Position numbers and translations under genes: made by a program. The notes under the pieces are model-generated. The model saw nothing but the letters and a program-made list of their open reading frames with translations, was not told the DNA's origin and searched no databases. Of a DNA stretch of 9,909 nt, positions 1 through 5,406 are shown one piece after another (the stretch's first letter is position 1; every line of letters starts with the position of its first letter). The DNA is from Pseudomonadota bacterium (GTDB taxonomy: Bacteria > Pseudomonadota > Gammaproteobacteria > Burkholderiales > Burkholderiaceae_B), in the NCBI GenBank assembly GCA_023387815.1, contig JAEWHK010000004.1, positions 1 through 9,909 of the forward strand, given 5' to 3'.

Positions 1-354
1 ACGCAGAATCGTCAGGATGCCGTCAAAGTGCTTGCACCTGAATGTGATGTTTTTTTTGTTGTCGGCAGCGTCAACAGTTCCAATTCCAACCGTCTGCGGG
101 AAGTAGCTGAAAGACTGGACTGCAAGGCTTATCTGATCGACAACGCCGATGCCATCCAGCCTGAATGGGTCCGTGATGCCGAAAAGATCGGTATTACTGC
201 CGGCGCGTCGGCACCGGAAGTGCTGGTGCAGGAAGTGGTAGCGCGCTTGAAGGAATTGGGTGCCATTTCCGTCAGACGCATGAACGGAACGCAGGAAAAT
301 GTGACTTTCCCACTGCCTAAGGAACTGTCACGAAAACAACAGGCAGGGAGATAA
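1..354 (+). CDS. ispH: 4-hydroxy-3-methylbut-2-enyl diphosphate reductase IspH, C-terminal part
   Basis: This is the last third of IspH (LytB), the [4Fe-4S] enzyme that ends the MEP isoprenoid pathway by reducing HMBPP to IPP and DMAPP in the cytosol. The frame is open from the first base and stops with TAA at 352-354, so the gene is cut by the left edge; about 117 of the usual 310-320 residues are visible. Seen directly: the cluster-ligand cysteine in 'APECD' (codon 43-45), the substrate-binding 'NSSNSNRL' block (from about 70), and 'ITAGASAPE' with its conserved serine. These motifs are in the family's order and spacing, and the C-terminus is short and hydrophilic as expected. The next gene starts 5 bp downstream on the same strand, so the two are probably co-transcribed. 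The first iron-sulphur cysteines lie outside the window. Identification is firm. Confidence 0.96.
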   Translation, partial: TQNRQDAVKVLAPECDVFFVVGSVNSSNSNRLREVAERLDCKAYLIDNADAIQPEWVRDAEKIGITAGASAPEVLVQEVVARLKELGAISVRRMNGTQENVTFPLPKELSRKQQAGR

Positions 355-359
355 AACAG

Positions 360-1004
360 ATGAAGTTATATGGGTATTTCAGAAGTTCGGCAGCTTACCG
401 GGTCCGGATTGCGCTTAACGTAAAAGGACTTGGTTATGAATCCGTGCCGGTGCATCTGATCCGTGACGGCGGTGAGCAACTGGCACAAACCTATCGGGAG
501 CTCAATCCGACCGCGCTTGTTCCGACCTTTATCGATCAGAACGTGAGCATCGGACAGTCCATTGCCATCATGGAATACCTGGAAGAAGCCTATCCGCAGG
601 TGCCTATCCTGCCTCAGACGCAGGCAGGCCGGGCACGCGTACGTTCTCTTTCGCAGTTCATTGCATGTGACATACATCCTCTGAACAATCTGCGCGTACT
701 CAAGTATCTCAAGCGTGAACTGGGCGTCTCGGAAGAGGTAAAGAATGAGTGGTACCTTCACTGGATTCGTGAAGGCTTTGATTCCCTGGAAAAAATACTG
801 GCGTCATCAACCGATACCGGCATCTTCTGCCACGGTGATACGCCCACTATGGCTGATTTCTGCCTGGTACCTCAGGTTGCCAATGCCCGTCGCTTTGATC
901 TGGATCTGAACCCGTATCCCACCATTACTCGAATTGACGCTGCGTGCAACAAGGAAGAAGCGTTCATCAGTGCAGCGCCGGGCAATCAGCCCGATGCCGA
1001 ATAG
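360..1004 (+). CDS. maiA: Maleylacetoacetate isomerase (zeta-class glutathione S-transferase)
   Basis: The 214-residue protein has the two-domain GST fold of zeta-class enzymes. These isomerise maleylacetoacetate to fumarylacetoacetate in tyrosine/homogentisate breakdown, using glutathione as cofactor. The N-terminal thioredoxin-like domain shows the zeta signature 'SSAAYRVRIALN' (residues about 9-20, catalytic serine region), the cis-proline motif 'NPTALVPTF' and the glutathione-binding 'GQSIAIMEYLEE'. The helical C-terminal domain contains 'CDIHPLNNLRVLKYL' and ends with the family's 'FISAAPGNQPDAE'. The ATG at 360 follows a GGGAG ribosome site (346-350), and ispH stops at 354, so translation is probably coupled. 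No other tyrosine-catabolism gene (fahA, hmgA) is in view, so the substrate is not settled by context; maleylpyruvate isomerase of the gentisate pathway is a close alternative. The 3' end overlaps the convergent maf gene by 19 bp. Confidence 0.88.
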   Translation: MKLYGYFRSSAAYRVRIALNVKGLGYESVPVHLIRDGGEQLAQTYRELNPTALVPTFIDQNVSIGQSIAIMEYLEEAYPQVPILPQTQAGRARVRSLSQFIACDIHPLNNLRVLKYLKRELGVSEEVKNEWYLHWIREGFDSLEKILASSTDTGIFCHGDTPTMADFCLVPQVANARRFDLDLNPYPTITRIDAACNKEEAFISAAPGNQPDAE

Positions 1005-1597
1005 GCACGTGCAAGCAGGCGGCAGGTTTCAAACAGCGGCAACCCCATCACGCCGCTGTAACTGCCGCTGATCGATTCGATAAACGCAGACGCCAGTCCC
1101 TGAATACCGTAGGCGCCCGCCTTACCTAAACCTTCGCCCGAGGCGGCATACCATCTGATCTCTTCCTCTGTCAGTGATTTCATTTTTACCTGAGTGATCG
1201 ATACGTCTTCAAACAGGCGATCCTGCCACGCCACCACAATGGCTGTGTGAACTTCATGGATCTGCCCGGACATCGCCGCAAGAGCCTGACACACGTCTTC
1301 TTCAGAGTGTGCTTTCGGTAAAATGCGAGATCCCATAATGACCGTGGTATCGGCCGTCAGTATGGGTCTTCTCAATAGCTCGCTCGCTGCCAGATGCGCC
1401 ACTGCGCGTTCCGCTTTTTCCCTCGCCGTCCGCCTGACATAGCTTGCTGGTGCTTCATTGGGTAACTGTGGTTCATCCTCACCAGGAGGCGAAGGAACCC
1501 GCAAAATTTCGTGCGCAATGCCCATCTGGTTTAGCAGTTCATGACGGCGCGGACTGGCAGACGCCAGATAAATCTGCTGGTTCTGAATCTGAGTCAT
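986..1597 (-). CDS. maf: Maf family nucleoside triphosphate pyrophosphatase (YhdE type)
   Basis: Maf proteins hydrolyse the alpha-beta bond of non-canonical or excess nucleoside triphosphates. The YhdE group acts on dTTP, UTP and modified pyrimidine nucleotides in the cytosol. Seen: the phosphate-binding 'LASASPRRHELL' (residues 11-22), the catalytic aspartate in 'LTADTTVI', 'GKAGAYGIQG' and 'GSYSGVMGLPL', all in family order; length 203. I chose the ATG at 1597 because Maf proteins normally begin within about ten residues of LASxSPRR. An in-frame ATG at 1693 would add 32 hydrophilic residues and has a better-placed AGGA ribosome site (8-nt spacer), whereas 1597 has only GGA 4 nt upstream, so the longer form cannot be excluded. 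Maf is the last gene of the yebC-purD-nadD-rsfS-rlmH-maf run and its end overlaps the end of maiA. Exact substrate preference (YhdE-like rather than YceF-like) is inferred from the GAYGIQG region. Confidence 0.9.
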   Translation of the reverse strand: MTQIQNQQIYLASASPRRHELLNQMGIAHEILRVPSPPGEDEPQLPNEAPASYVRRTAREKAERAVAHLAASELLRRPILTADTTVIMGSRILPKAHSEEDVCQALAAMSGQIHEVHTAIVVAWQDRLFEDVSITQVKMKSLTEEEIRWYAASGEGLGKAGAYGIQGLASAFIESISGSYSGVMGLPLFETCRLLARAYSASG

Positions 1598-1617
1598 CGA
1601 ATCCGCGGAGGCGTTAT

Positions 1618-1671
1618 TGTGTTGAGTACTGCGACTGTGTTCTGTACTGTGACTTTTTTCTGTACGGCGGT
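1618..1671. repeat. Three 18-bp imperfect tandem repeats before maf
   Basis: Units lie at 1618-1635 (TGTGTTGAGTACTGCGAC), 1636-1653 (TGTGTTCTGTACTGTGAC) and 1654-1671. Units 1 and 2 match at 15 of 18 positions, and units 2 and 3 at 12 of 18. The region is upstream of the likely maf start (1597) but downstream of an alternative in-frame ATG (1693). If it is translated from 1693, the 18-bp period gives a hexapeptide repeat: TEKSHS, TEHSRS, then the weaker TQHNNA. Function is unknown. It could be a slippage-derived leader or a disordered N-terminal tail. Confidence 0.75.
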
Positions 1672-1725
1672 TATCGAAAGCGGAAGCAATCATGAGGCGA
1701 ATCCTGACGGGGTGTCACTCGCGTG

Positions 1726-1757
1726 ATCGCGCCTGGCTTGGCAGGATCAGGCGCGAT
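1726..1757 (-). other. Perfect 10-bp hairpin at the rlmH stop codon
   Basis: ATCGCGCCTG (1726-1735) is exactly complementary to CAGGCGCGAT (1748-1757), with a 12-nt loop. On the minus-strand transcript the 5' arm is made from the last sense codons of rlmH plus part of its stop codon (1747-1749), and the rest lies in the gap before maf. No T-run follows on either strand, so it does not look like an intrinsic terminator. An mRNA-stability or processing element, or partial attenuation of maf, is more likely; this role is inference. Confidence 0.6.
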
Positions 1758-2217
1758 GATAGGGATGGTTATTCAGAATGGCCCAGGCTCTATAGAGCTG
1801 TTCGGCCAGCACAATTCGAACCATGGGATGGGGAAGGGTGAGTGAAGAGAGCCGGATCAGACCTGAGCACCGTTGCTTGAGTTCGGCATCCAGACCATCC
1901 GGGCCGCCAATCAGAAATACAACATCACGCGCGTCATCGCGCCAGCCTTGTAGTCTCTCTGAGAGCGCCATGGTGGTCAGGTCGCGACCGTGTTCGTCCA
2001 GTGCGATGATCGTGCTGTCAGGACTGATTGCAGCCTCAATCCGTCTGGCTTCGGCCGCCATCATCTGCGCCGGTGTCTTTCCGGATGTGCGCGGTTCAGG
2101 CTTGATCTCTTTGAGTTCGATGGCGCAATCTGCAGGCATTCGTTTGGCATAGTCCTTCCAGGCCGTATTGACCCAGTCAGGCATGCGATTGCCCACCGCG
2201 ATGACGATCAGCTTCAT
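1747..2217 (-). CDS. rlmH: 23S rRNA pseudouridine-1915 N3-methyltransferase RlmH
   Basis: RlmH is a small SPOUT-fold methyltransferase. It acts as a homodimer and uses S-adenosylmethionine to methylate N3 of pseudouridine 1915 in helix 69 of assembled 70S ribosomes. The 156-residue length is standard. Visible motifs: 'LDEHGRDL' (about 73-80), the SAM-knot glycine motif 'FLIGGPDGLD' (about 101-110), and the C-terminal block 'LTLPHPMVRIVLAEQLYRA' running to the terminal 'HPYHRA', whose histidine/tyrosine/arginine residues are needed for catalysis in the family. The ATG at 2217 lies 8 bp after the rsfS stop (2226-2228). No strong ribosome site is seen, so coupling to rsfS is likely. The rsfS-rlmH pairing is widely conserved and links two factors acting on the mature large subunit or 70S ribosome. 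Identification is firm. Confidence 0.97.
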   Translation of the reverse strand: MKLIVIAVGNRMPDWVNTAWKDYAKRMPADCAIELKEIKPEPRTSGKTPAQMMAAEARRIEAAISPDSTIIALDEHGRDLTTMALSERLQGWRDDARDVVFLIGGPDGLDAELKQRCSGLIRLSSLTLPHPMVRIVLAEQLYRAWAILNNHPYHRA

Positions 2218-2225
2218 ATCCGGGC

Positions 2226-2633
2226 TTATTCTTCCAGACTGTCGTCGCTGCTATCGGAAAGGCCTTGCATGGCAACACCTTTTGACTGATCCAGCAGGCG
2301 AACACGCACCGGTTTGTCGCCCCAGACGGCTTCCAGGTTGTAATACTGCCGAATAGCCGGCTGCATACAGTGGATCACAATATCGCCGATATCCACCAGT
2401 ACCCACTCACCTGAGTCTTCACCTTCAAGGGCGATAATGGGGATCTTATGTGCTCTGGCGGCATTCACGACGCTGCTTGCCAGGGCACGTGTCTGGCGGT
2501 TGGAGGTCCCGCTGGCAATGACCACCCGGTCGAACAGGCTGGTCAGATGACTGGTGTTGAATACCCGGATATCCTGGGCTTTGACGTCTTCCAGCGCATC
2601 GATGACCAGACGTTGCAGTTTTTGTATATTCAT
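2226..2633 (-). CDS. rsfS: Ribosome silencing factor RsfS (Iojap/YbeB family)
   Basis: RsfS binds ribosomal protein uL14 on the 50S subunit and blocks joining to 30S, lowering translation during starvation or stationary phase. The 135-residue product carries the family blocks in order: 'FDRVVIASGTSNRQTRALA' (about 34-52), 'GEWVLVDIGDIVIHCMQP' and 'RQYYNLEAVWGD'. Typical members such as E. coli YbeB are about 105 residues. The excess here is mostly a C-terminal tail after the conserved core, ending in the acidic, serine-rich 'GLSDSSDDSLEE', which looks disordered. The ATG at 2633 gives the usual short lead into helix 1. Its only ribosome-site candidate, AGGA, is about 15 nt away, so initiation may be weak or coupled. 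The gene sits 48 bp downstream of nadD, and that gap holds a hairpin (2656-2681). Identification is firm. Confidence 0.96.
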   Translation of the reverse strand: MNIQKLQRLVIDALEDVKAQDIRVFNTSHLTSLFDRVVIASGTSNRQTRALASSVVNAARAHKIPIIALEGEDSGEWVLVDIGDIVIHCMQPAIRQYYNLEAVWGDKPVRVRLLDQSKGVAMQGLSDSSDDSLEE

Positions 2634-2655
2634 AGAGAAAGTTGGGTGTCCTGTT

Positions 2656-2681
2656 CAGGCAGGCGGCAGGAGGCCTGCCTG
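2656..2681 (-). other. Perfect 9-bp hairpin abutting the nadD stop codon
   Basis: CAGGCAGGC (2656-2664) pairs exactly with GCCTGCCTG (2673-2681), with an 8-nt loop. The stem begins at the base right after the nadD stop codon (2682-2684, TAG on the minus strand). No T-run follows on either strand, so an intrinsic terminator is unlikely. The hairpin lies upstream of the rsfS start (2633) and could protect the nadD 3' end, act as a processing site, or affect rsfS expression. The stem is seen directly; its role is inferred. Confidence 0.6.
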
Positions 2682-3269
2682 CTATCTGTAGAGTTTATGG
2701 GTATTAATGTAATCCAGAACGGGCGCAGGAACAAATTCTGATACGTTCTGACCCTTCGCGATTCGGGCGCGGATTTCTGTAGAGGAAATATCCATGGCCT
2801 TGAAGGGCAGGGTAATCAGCCCCTTGCCGTCCTGGCGCAGCAAGGCGTCCAGTTCCTTGGGAATCTGCAGAGGGTACCCGGAACGCCACGCTACAGTCAG
2901 CGTGACGTAGTTGGTGATCTCCTGCCAGTTTTGCCAGGTGCAGAAATTCTGTAACTGATCGGTGCCCAGCAGCCAGTAATACCGGGCGTTGTCCGGCAGA
3001 TCACGAAGGGTATCAATGGTGTAGGTGGCACCTTCGCGATTGATCTCCGTGTCGTTGATGACGATGCCGGGCGTATCCTGAATCGCCAGCGCAAGCATTT
3101 CCATGCGCTGGATACCGCTGACCTGCATGGGCTGCTTCTGCCAGGGATTGCCTGCCGGAATCAGCTGAACCTCGTCCAGGTTGAGCGCACGCAATGCCGT
3201 GCGCGCCATGGAAAGATGCGCCAGATGTACGGGATTAAAGCTGCCGCCTAGCAGTCCGATTTTTTTCAT
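2682..3269 (-). CDS. nadD: Nicotinate-nucleotide adenylyltransferase NadD
   Basis: NadD joins ATP and nicotinate mononucleotide to make deamido-NAD+, the penultimate step of NAD synthesis. The 195-residue protein has the nucleotidyltransferase alpha/beta signature 'GGSFNPVHLAH' at residues 8-18, with the paired histidines (H15, H18) that bind ATP phosphates, and the second signature 'ISSTEIR' at 161-167. Between them, 'LIPAGNPWQKQ' and 'YYWLLGTDQLQNF' match the substrate-loop and core regions of NadD. It is slightly shorter than E. coli NadD (213). The ATG overlaps the purD stop as ATGA (3266-3269), and no good ribosome site precedes it, so translation is probably coupled to purD by reinitiation. 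In several Burkholderiales I recall hemF lying between purD and nadD; here there is no room for it. Confidence 0.97.
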   Translation of the reverse strand: MKKIGLLGGSFNPVHLAHLSMARTALRALNLDEVQLIPAGNPWQKQPMQVSGIQRMEMLALAIQDTPGIVINDTEINREGATYTIDTLRDLPDNARYYWLLGTDQLQNFCTWQNWQEITNYVTLTVAWRSGYPLQIPKELDALLRQDGKGLITLPFKAMDISSTEIRARIAKGQNVSEFVPAPVLDYINTHKLYR

Positions 3270-4549
3270 GCCGGATTCAGGGCGCGCCAGCCGATATCCT
3301 TGCGGTACTGGCTGCCATCAAAGGCAATGTTTTTTACGGCGGCGTAGGCCGTGTCCCGGGCGGCGGCAACGGTGTCACCCAGCGCTGTGACGCAAAGTAC
3401 GCGACCGCCGCTGGTGCGCAGTGTGTCGCCATCCAGGCGGGTGCCGGCATGGAATGTGACGCAGTTGCTGTTACCTGCAGCAATTCCTGTTATGGCATCG
3501 CCGGTACGCGGTGTGCCAGGATAATTGTACGAGGCCATGACAACGCCCAGTGCCGTGCGAGGATCCCAGTCGATCTGCGCCTGATCCAGCGTGCCTGCAA
3601 TCGCGTGCTGAACGACATCGGCGAAATCGCTGCGGATGCGCATCATGATAGGCTGCGTTTCAGGGTCACCCATCCGGCAATTGAATTCCAGCACCTTGAT
3701 AGGACGGGACTCATCAGGGCCATCTCCAATCATGACGCCGGCGTACAGAAAGCCGGTGTAGTCGATGCCGTCGCTGCTCATGCCACGGATGGTGGGCCAG
3801 ATAACTTCGTTCATGATGCGCTCGTGCAGCACATCGGACACGATCGGGGCGGGAGAGTAGGCACCCATGCCACCGGTATTCGGGCCTTTGTCGCCGTCGA
3901 GCTGGCGTTTATGATCCTGACTGCTTGCCATGGGCAGCACGTGTTTGCCATCGCACATGACAATAAAACTGGCTTCTTCGCCTTCCAGGCACTCTTCGAT
4001 GACCACGCGGGCGCCCGCGCTGCCCAGAGATCCGTCACCCAGCATGCTGTCGACTGCAGCATGTGCTTCGTCTGCAGTCTGAGCCACGACCACACCTTTA
4101 CCGGCGGCCAGTCCGTCGGCCTTGATTACGATAGGCGCGCCCTGTTTGTCGATGTGCGCATGCGCAGCGACGGGGTCGGTAAACGTCTCATATGCCGCCG
4201 TGGGTATGTTGTGACGGATCATGAAGGCTTTGGCAAAATCCTTGGAGCTTTCCAGCTGCGCGGCTGCCTTGGTAGGGCCAAAAACGGGCAGTCCCTTGCT
4301 GCGGAAAAGATCGACCGCACCCGCAGCGAGGGGCGCTTCGGGACCGACGACCGTGAGAGCAATCTCTTCTTTCTGCGCGAATTCTGCCAGTTCCTGCAGA
4401 TCAGAAATGGGCAGGCTGGTCAGTGCCAGCTCGGTTGCGGTTCCTCCATTGCCAGGCGCAACAAAGACTTGCGTAATATTTGATGATTGTGCCAGCCGCC
4501 AGGCGATGGCGTGTTCACGCCCGCCGTTGCCAATTACTAGTGCCTTCAT
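3266..4549 (-). CDS. purD: Phosphoribosylamine-glycine ligase PurD
   Basis: PurD (GAR synthetase) couples phosphoribosylamine and glycine with ATP hydrolysis to form glycinamide ribonucleotide, step 2 of de novo purine synthesis. The 427 residues match the usual length. Seen in order: the N-terminal 'GNGGREHAIAW' (7-17) and 'VAPGNGGTA' phosphate-binding loops, 'VVGPEAPLAAG', the ATP-grasp entry 'LESSKDFAKAFM', the 'IVIKADGLAAGKGVVVA' loop, the PurD hallmark 'GDKGPNTGGMGAYSPAP', and the metal-binding 'LEFNCRMGDPETQ'. The ATG at 4549 follows an AAGGA site 9 nt upstream that lies within the last codons of yebC, whose stop is only 6 bp away. The end overlaps nadD by 4 bp. Long open frames on the opposite strand here are composition shadows. 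Identification is firm. Confidence 0.98.
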   Translation of the reverse strand: MKALVIGNGGREHAIAWRLAQSSNITQVFVAPGNGGTATELALTSLPISDLQELAEFAQKEEIALTVVGPEAPLAAGAVDLFRSKGLPVFGPTKAAAQLESSKDFAKAFMIRHNIPTAAYETFTDPVAAHAHIDKQGAPIVIKADGLAAGKGVVVAQTADEAHAAVDSMLGDGSLGSAGARVVIEECLEGEEASFIVMCDGKHVLPMASSQDHKRQLDGDKGPNTGGMGAYSPAPIVSDVLHERIMNEVIWPTIRGMSSDGIDYTGFLYAGVMIGDGPDESRPIKVLEFNCRMGDPETQPIMMRIRSDFADVVQHAIAGTLDQAQIDWDPRTALGVVMASYNYPGTPRTGDAITGIAAGNSNCVTFHAGTRLDGDTLRTSGGRVLCVTALGDTVAAARDTAYAAVKNIAFDGSQYRKDIGWRALNPA

Positions 4550-4555
4550 TCAGGT

Positions 4556-5293
4556 TTATCCTTCTTCCGTTTCGTTAAAGACAGCGGTGGTATAAACCTC
4601 CTGCACGTCATCCAGGCTTTCCAGCTGGTCCAGAATTTTCTGCATCTTGCGAGCATCATCTCCCGTAAGTTCGGTTTCGTTCAGGGCCTTCATGATGACG
4701 CCTTCCATTTCCGGCTTCAGACCTGCTTTTTCGAAAGCGGCGCGCACGTCAGAATACACAGGTGGCTCGCAAAGCACCTCAATTAGACCTTCTTCATCGG
4801 TGATGACATCTTCCGCACCCGCTTCCAGGGCGACCTCAATGATCTGGTCTTCGGAATAGTCCGGACTGAAAATGAATTGTCCGCAATGCTTGAACATGAA
4901 GGCGACCGAGCCATCCTGTCCAAGATTGCCGCCATGTTTGGTAAGCGCATGGCGCACGTCGGATACCGTGCGCGTGCGGTTATCGGTCATGCAATCGACA
5001 ATAACGGCTGCACCTGCAATGCCGTAGCCTTCGTAGCGGATGGACTCATAGTTCTCGCCATCGCTGCCTCCCGCGCCACGCGTAATGGCCCGTTGGATAT
5101 TGTCTTTTGGCATATTGGCAGCAGTGGCTTTGTCCCAGGCCAGGCGCAGGGCCGGGTTGGCATCCGGGTCAGGGCCGCCCGCGCGCGCAGCGACCGTGAT
5201 CTCACGGATGATTTTTGTCCAGATTTTTCCACGCTTGGCATCCTGGCGACCTTTGCGGTGCTGGATATTTGCCCATTTACTGTGACCTGCCAT
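4556..5293 (-). CDS. yebC: YebC/PmpR family (TACO1-like) regulatory or translation factor
   Basis: The 245-residue protein starts with the near-invariant 'MAGHSKWANIQHRKGRQDA', which fixes the ATG at 5293 even though an in-frame ATG 18 codons upstream exists. Further family landmarks are 'KRGKIWTKIIREI', 'NPALRLAWDKA', 'NMPKDNIQRAI', 'YEGYGIAGAAVIVDCMTDN', 'DVRHALTKHGGNLG' and the acidic C-terminal domain. The length agrees with E. coli YebC (246). Family knowledge: members have been described as DNA-binding regulators (PmpR in Pseudomonas), and others, like mitochondrial TACO1, help ribosomes through proline-rich stretches. Which role applies here cannot be read from sequence. It is first in the run leading into purD (6-bp gap) and divergent from the ATPase gene at 5407. 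Only a weak AAGAG ribosome site about 12 nt upstream is visible. Confidence 0.95.
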   Translation of the reverse strand: MAGHSKWANIQHRKGRQDAKRGKIWTKIIREITVAARAGGPDPDANPALRLAWDKATAANMPKDNIQRAITRGAGGSDGENYESIRYEGYGIAGAAVIVDCMTDNRTRTVSDVRHALTKHGGNLGQDGSVAFMFKHCGQFIFSPDYSEDQIIEVALEAGAEDVITDEEGLIEVLCEPPVYSDVRAAFEKAGLKPEMEGVIMKALNETELTGDDARKMQKILDQLESLDDVQEVYTTAVFNETEEG

Positions 5294-5300
5294 GGTTTGA

Positions 5301-5362
5301 TTGACTCTTGAAGTAGCAAAATACAGAATTTTACCCTGAACCGTCATAAACTTTTATAGAAT
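5301..5362 (+). promoter_or_regulatory. Candidate promoter(s) for the HerA-like ATPase gene in the divergent gap
   Basis: The 113-bp gap between yebC and the ATPase gene must serve both directions. On the plus strand, TTGACT (5301-5306) stands 17 bp before CAGAAT (5324-5329), a reasonable sigma-70 pair. A second -10-like TAGAAT (5357-5362, one mismatch to TATAAT) has only a weak -35. The minus-strand promoter for yebC must lie in the same AT-rich stretch, but no single pair stands out. These calls are by eye and tentative. Confidence 0.35.
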
Positions 5363-5406
5363 ACGGCTTGTTTACGTCGTTTTGCCGACATTTGAAAGGG
5401 AAAATC

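Noticed and set aside
1726..1757. Hairpin at the rlmH end as an intrinsic terminator
   Set aside because: No T-run follows on either strand and the stem includes coding sequence; maf downstream needs transcription through it.
2656..2681. Hairpin after nadD as an intrinsic terminator
   Set aside because: No T-run follows on either strand, and rsfS has no clear promoter of its own in the 48-bp gap.
3449..4483. Long 344-codon open frame on the plus strand opposite purD
   Set aside because: It lies wholly antisense to a firmly identified purD, has no recognisable motifs and a His/Arg/Cys-rich composition typical of reverse-strand shadows of GC-rich genes.
5294..5347. 18-codon N-terminal extension of YebC from the ATG at 5347
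   Set aside because: The YebC family begins at MAGHSKW almost without exception; the extension has no family similarity and overlaps the divergent promoter region.
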